Below, in pieces: positions 18,291 to 20,512 of a stretch of 20,512 nt of DNA. Position 1 is the stretch's first letter. Each line of letters begins with the position of its first letter. Origin of the DNA: Catenaria anguillulae PL171 (lineage: Eukaryota; Blastocladiomycota; Blastocladiomycetes; Blastocladiales; Catenariaceae); contig MCFL01000370.1 in assembly GCA_002102555.1 (NCBI GenBank), positions 1 through 20,512 on the forward strand. The letters are read 5' to 3'. Position numbers and translations under genes: made by a program. The notes below the pieces were generated by a model that had not been told where the DNA came from, did not search any database, and saw only the letters and a list, made by a program, of their open reading frames with translations.

Positions 18291-20512
18291 GGGGGCCGTG
18301 TGTGATCGAATGATGATCGAGTGGGTCGGTGGGAAGAACGGCAAGCGGATGCCAGCCAGCGAACGAGGACAAGATGCGCAGGGTGGTGTAGTCGGGTTTG
18401 GAATCTTGGGGATTGAGACAAGCAAAGCAGTGGTCGGCTTGCGTCAGTGTCGGAATGGACGTACATAAGCACAGTGGATTGTTATGAGTGAGGGCGCGCA
18501 AGCAAATGGGAAACAAAGCCCAAACGAAAGGCAATGTCGAGTAGGGAAGTGCGATAGCAAGCGGCTCCGAAGGGTAAATGTACTGAAGCTCTGCCGACAT
18601 GATTGAAAGAATACGCACCGGTGAAGAGTAGATCAAGATGGGACCTGCGATGGTTCAGCTTAAAGTGGTTCTGTGCGACCCGACGCACAAGCAGGCGATG
18701 GCAAGTTAGTGTGACAAGATTCGACGACGGAAATGGCAGAGGAGAGCAGCAGCACAAAAGGACAATGACAGTTAAGTATATGTATGAAACGTACTCATAA
18801 GTTGGGGTGAATCCCAGGCTTGACTGGTAGAAAAATCGTGGCAAAACTTAGGATGCAGTGGGCAGCACAGCGATAGTTGCAAAGGACCCGGTTAGGGCTG
18901 TGAGAGAGGGGAGAAAGCAGAAGGAGAGCGGTCAATTTACGAAGGGCTCCTAATCGCCAGCGACGGAAGTGATGGAGGACAGTACGACATGGACAGATGT
19001 GGTGGGACGCGATTGGAATGGGAGCGCAAGATCAAAGTGGTGGTACTGGTCAAAAACAGTGGGTGGTGATGGATGACGATGGGCAAAGCGAGGGTTATGT
19101 AGACTCGCATGGATGTAGCGAGAACAGGAAATTCTGATTATCCGCTCAGCATTGACGGCGGTCGCAAGGCGAGTCGTGCCAACGCCAATGGGAGAACAAA
19201 AGTGTCAGGGGTGGAGCATGGGAGATGAAACACATGCCCGGGTCCAACCTGTGCATGCTCAACATGTTCTGGTGGGTGACGTGCATTTTGGCTCTCGAAA
19301 GCCCATAATGTTCAAAAAACCACAATACGGAATATCATGCGTCGGGTGAACGTGCGTGACTTCTGATCCGACGAGTAGGGAATCGACTAAAGCGGTGCCG
19401 AAATAAATAGGGCAAGTTGGAATGGGATGAGGTGCCCATGGGCCAAGGTGGGCCAAGGCAAGGATCGATGATAACATGATGACGGATAGCAGGTGGGAAC
19501 AACGGAAAGTAAAATGCCTCAAGGCGGGGACCGGAGAGGTACACATGAGCAGGGGACTGATAACCAGATGGGGCAAACAAAAGGACAGCGAGAAGAGAAC
19601 AATTATTGAATCGATAGAGCCCACGGACTTCGAAGTCAGGAAGAAATCAGAGAAATGACATTGGAACAGACCTCTGATGGACAAGTTACACGAGATCCGA
19701 TTGGTGTTAACTTGCGTTGTGACACAAAGCTGTGGCCTTGAATGGATCGGATCGGTGTCAACTGGTCTGGGATAGTCTTTGGTGGTGCGTGTGCCGTGTG
19801 GAGCAATTAAGTATCCCGTACCAAGAATGTAATGGAAAAGGAGAGCTGCGGGAGGCGGATCTGTGGTCAAAAAATAACAATCCAATGGATCGGTAAGCTC
19901 CTTCAGGATGGAACAGAAAGGGAAACGTGGCACGAGATCAAAAATCCCGAACCGGACCGAGGACACAACGGTGAATGGGAGCAAGAAACAAAGTGACGTT
20001 TAAAACAGGAAGCGAAGGGGTGGACGTCAATTGCAAGGGGCATGGGGAAAGGAGGGATGGTGATGATCATTGCAGTTGCACGAGGATAACTTGTGCTGGA
20101 GTTGGTGTGGAAAAGGACGGGCCGGCAACGGAGCCTCAAACCACGCTACCTTTACTATTGCAATCCAGCATTGAGGTCGTATGGGTGACGAGGTGGCGGT
20201 TTCGACTCTGGTTCGTACAATCAAGATAGGGCTTCTCGAAACGAGGCGAAATGGTGGGGGGATTGGACAGTGGGACCCAAAAGATGCGAGGGGAAATGAA
20301 AGGGAATGGGGGGGGGCGACGTGCATTCGTAGGTATATGAAGATGAAAAGGCTTATGCACACTGTCGTAGAATACAGGGCATGCTCGTGTACTCAACCGA
20401 CAATGGCACCGAATAGTGTAAAATTGAACACGATGGGTGATTTTGTGTTTCGGGAAAATGGTCATGAGACAGGATCTGGTGGACGGCCGGTGCACCGGGT
20501 GGGACGCGTCCT
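18291..20512. other. Gene-poor 2.2 kb at the right end
   Basis: Purine-rich on the + strand and T/C-rich on the minus strand, with only short unconvincing frames. A minus-strand frame from the ATG at about 18600 (MSAELQYIYPSEPL) runs to a GTACGT at about 18467-18462 and could be an upstream exon or a uORF of the 17885-18290 candidate; I do not call it. G8-type and A-rich homopolymers occur (for example about 20306-20316). No RNA gene, transposon end or long repeat was seen. It may be a long regulatory region or leader for the minus-strand gene to its left, or contain rapidly evolving exons I cannot recognise. Confidence 0.4.

Noticed and set aside
1-20512. tRNA, rRNA, CRISPR array, transposase or integrase
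   Set aside because: Looked for tRNA B-box-like GTTCGANNC with a matching A-box, direct repeats with regular spacing, and DDE or recombinase motifs. Nothing convincing was seen; a tRNAscan or Infernal run could confirm this.

Overview
This window looks like nuclear DNA of a fungus. Most coding exons are GC-rich. Genes lie on both strands and are interrupted by short spliceosomal introns of mostly 43-150 nt, with CTGAC/CTAAC-like branch sites. Closest recognisable family matches are fungal-type glucose-6-phosphate dehydrogenase, an SDR oxidoreductase and an acyl-CoA ligase. The glutamine/alanine/serine-rich regulator, the 7TM protein and the F-box-like protein would fit an early-diverging zoosporic lineage (Blastocladiomycota or Chytridiomycota), but that placement is a guess, not something the sequence proves.

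Layout, left to right. 1-1290 is a pyrimidine-rich region with one unresolved reading frame starting at 185. 1291-2990 (+) is a complete two-exon glucose-6-phosphate dehydrogenase gene. About 3369/3552-4426 (+) is a short-chain dehydrogenase gene whose 3' end is lost exactly at a (GC)n(GT)n microsatellite, followed by about 1 kb without a recognisable gene. 5437-7540 (-) is a complete four-exon AMP-forming acyl-CoA/4-coumarate-CoA-ligase-like gene. It shares a 704-bp divergent promoter region with an intronless seven-transmembrane protein gene at 8245-9723 (+). That gene converges on a two-exon F-box-like/helical-repeat gene at 9871-12350 (-). Next, head to tail, is a four-exon low-complexity glutamine-rich putative regulator at 12886-15830 (-). 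Its frame was reconstructed through four exons, including a 90-nt internal exon. The last 4.7 kb (15831-20512) is gene-poor and visibly purine-rich on the + strand. One low-complexity minus-strand exon (17885-18290) is the only candidate there.

The genes do not form an operon-like pathway. G6PD supplies NADPH (oxidative pentose phosphate pathway), the SDR family uses NAD(P)H, and the ligase makes acyl-CoA, so they are metabolic neighbours but not evidently one system. I see no CRISPR array, integrase, transposase, tRNA or rRNA. The most unusual items are the SDR gene broken at a dinucleotide repeat, the regulator with an unassigned conserved-looking core, a cluster of GAATTC boxes in the divergent promoter, and the preference for GTAC-type 5' splice sites.
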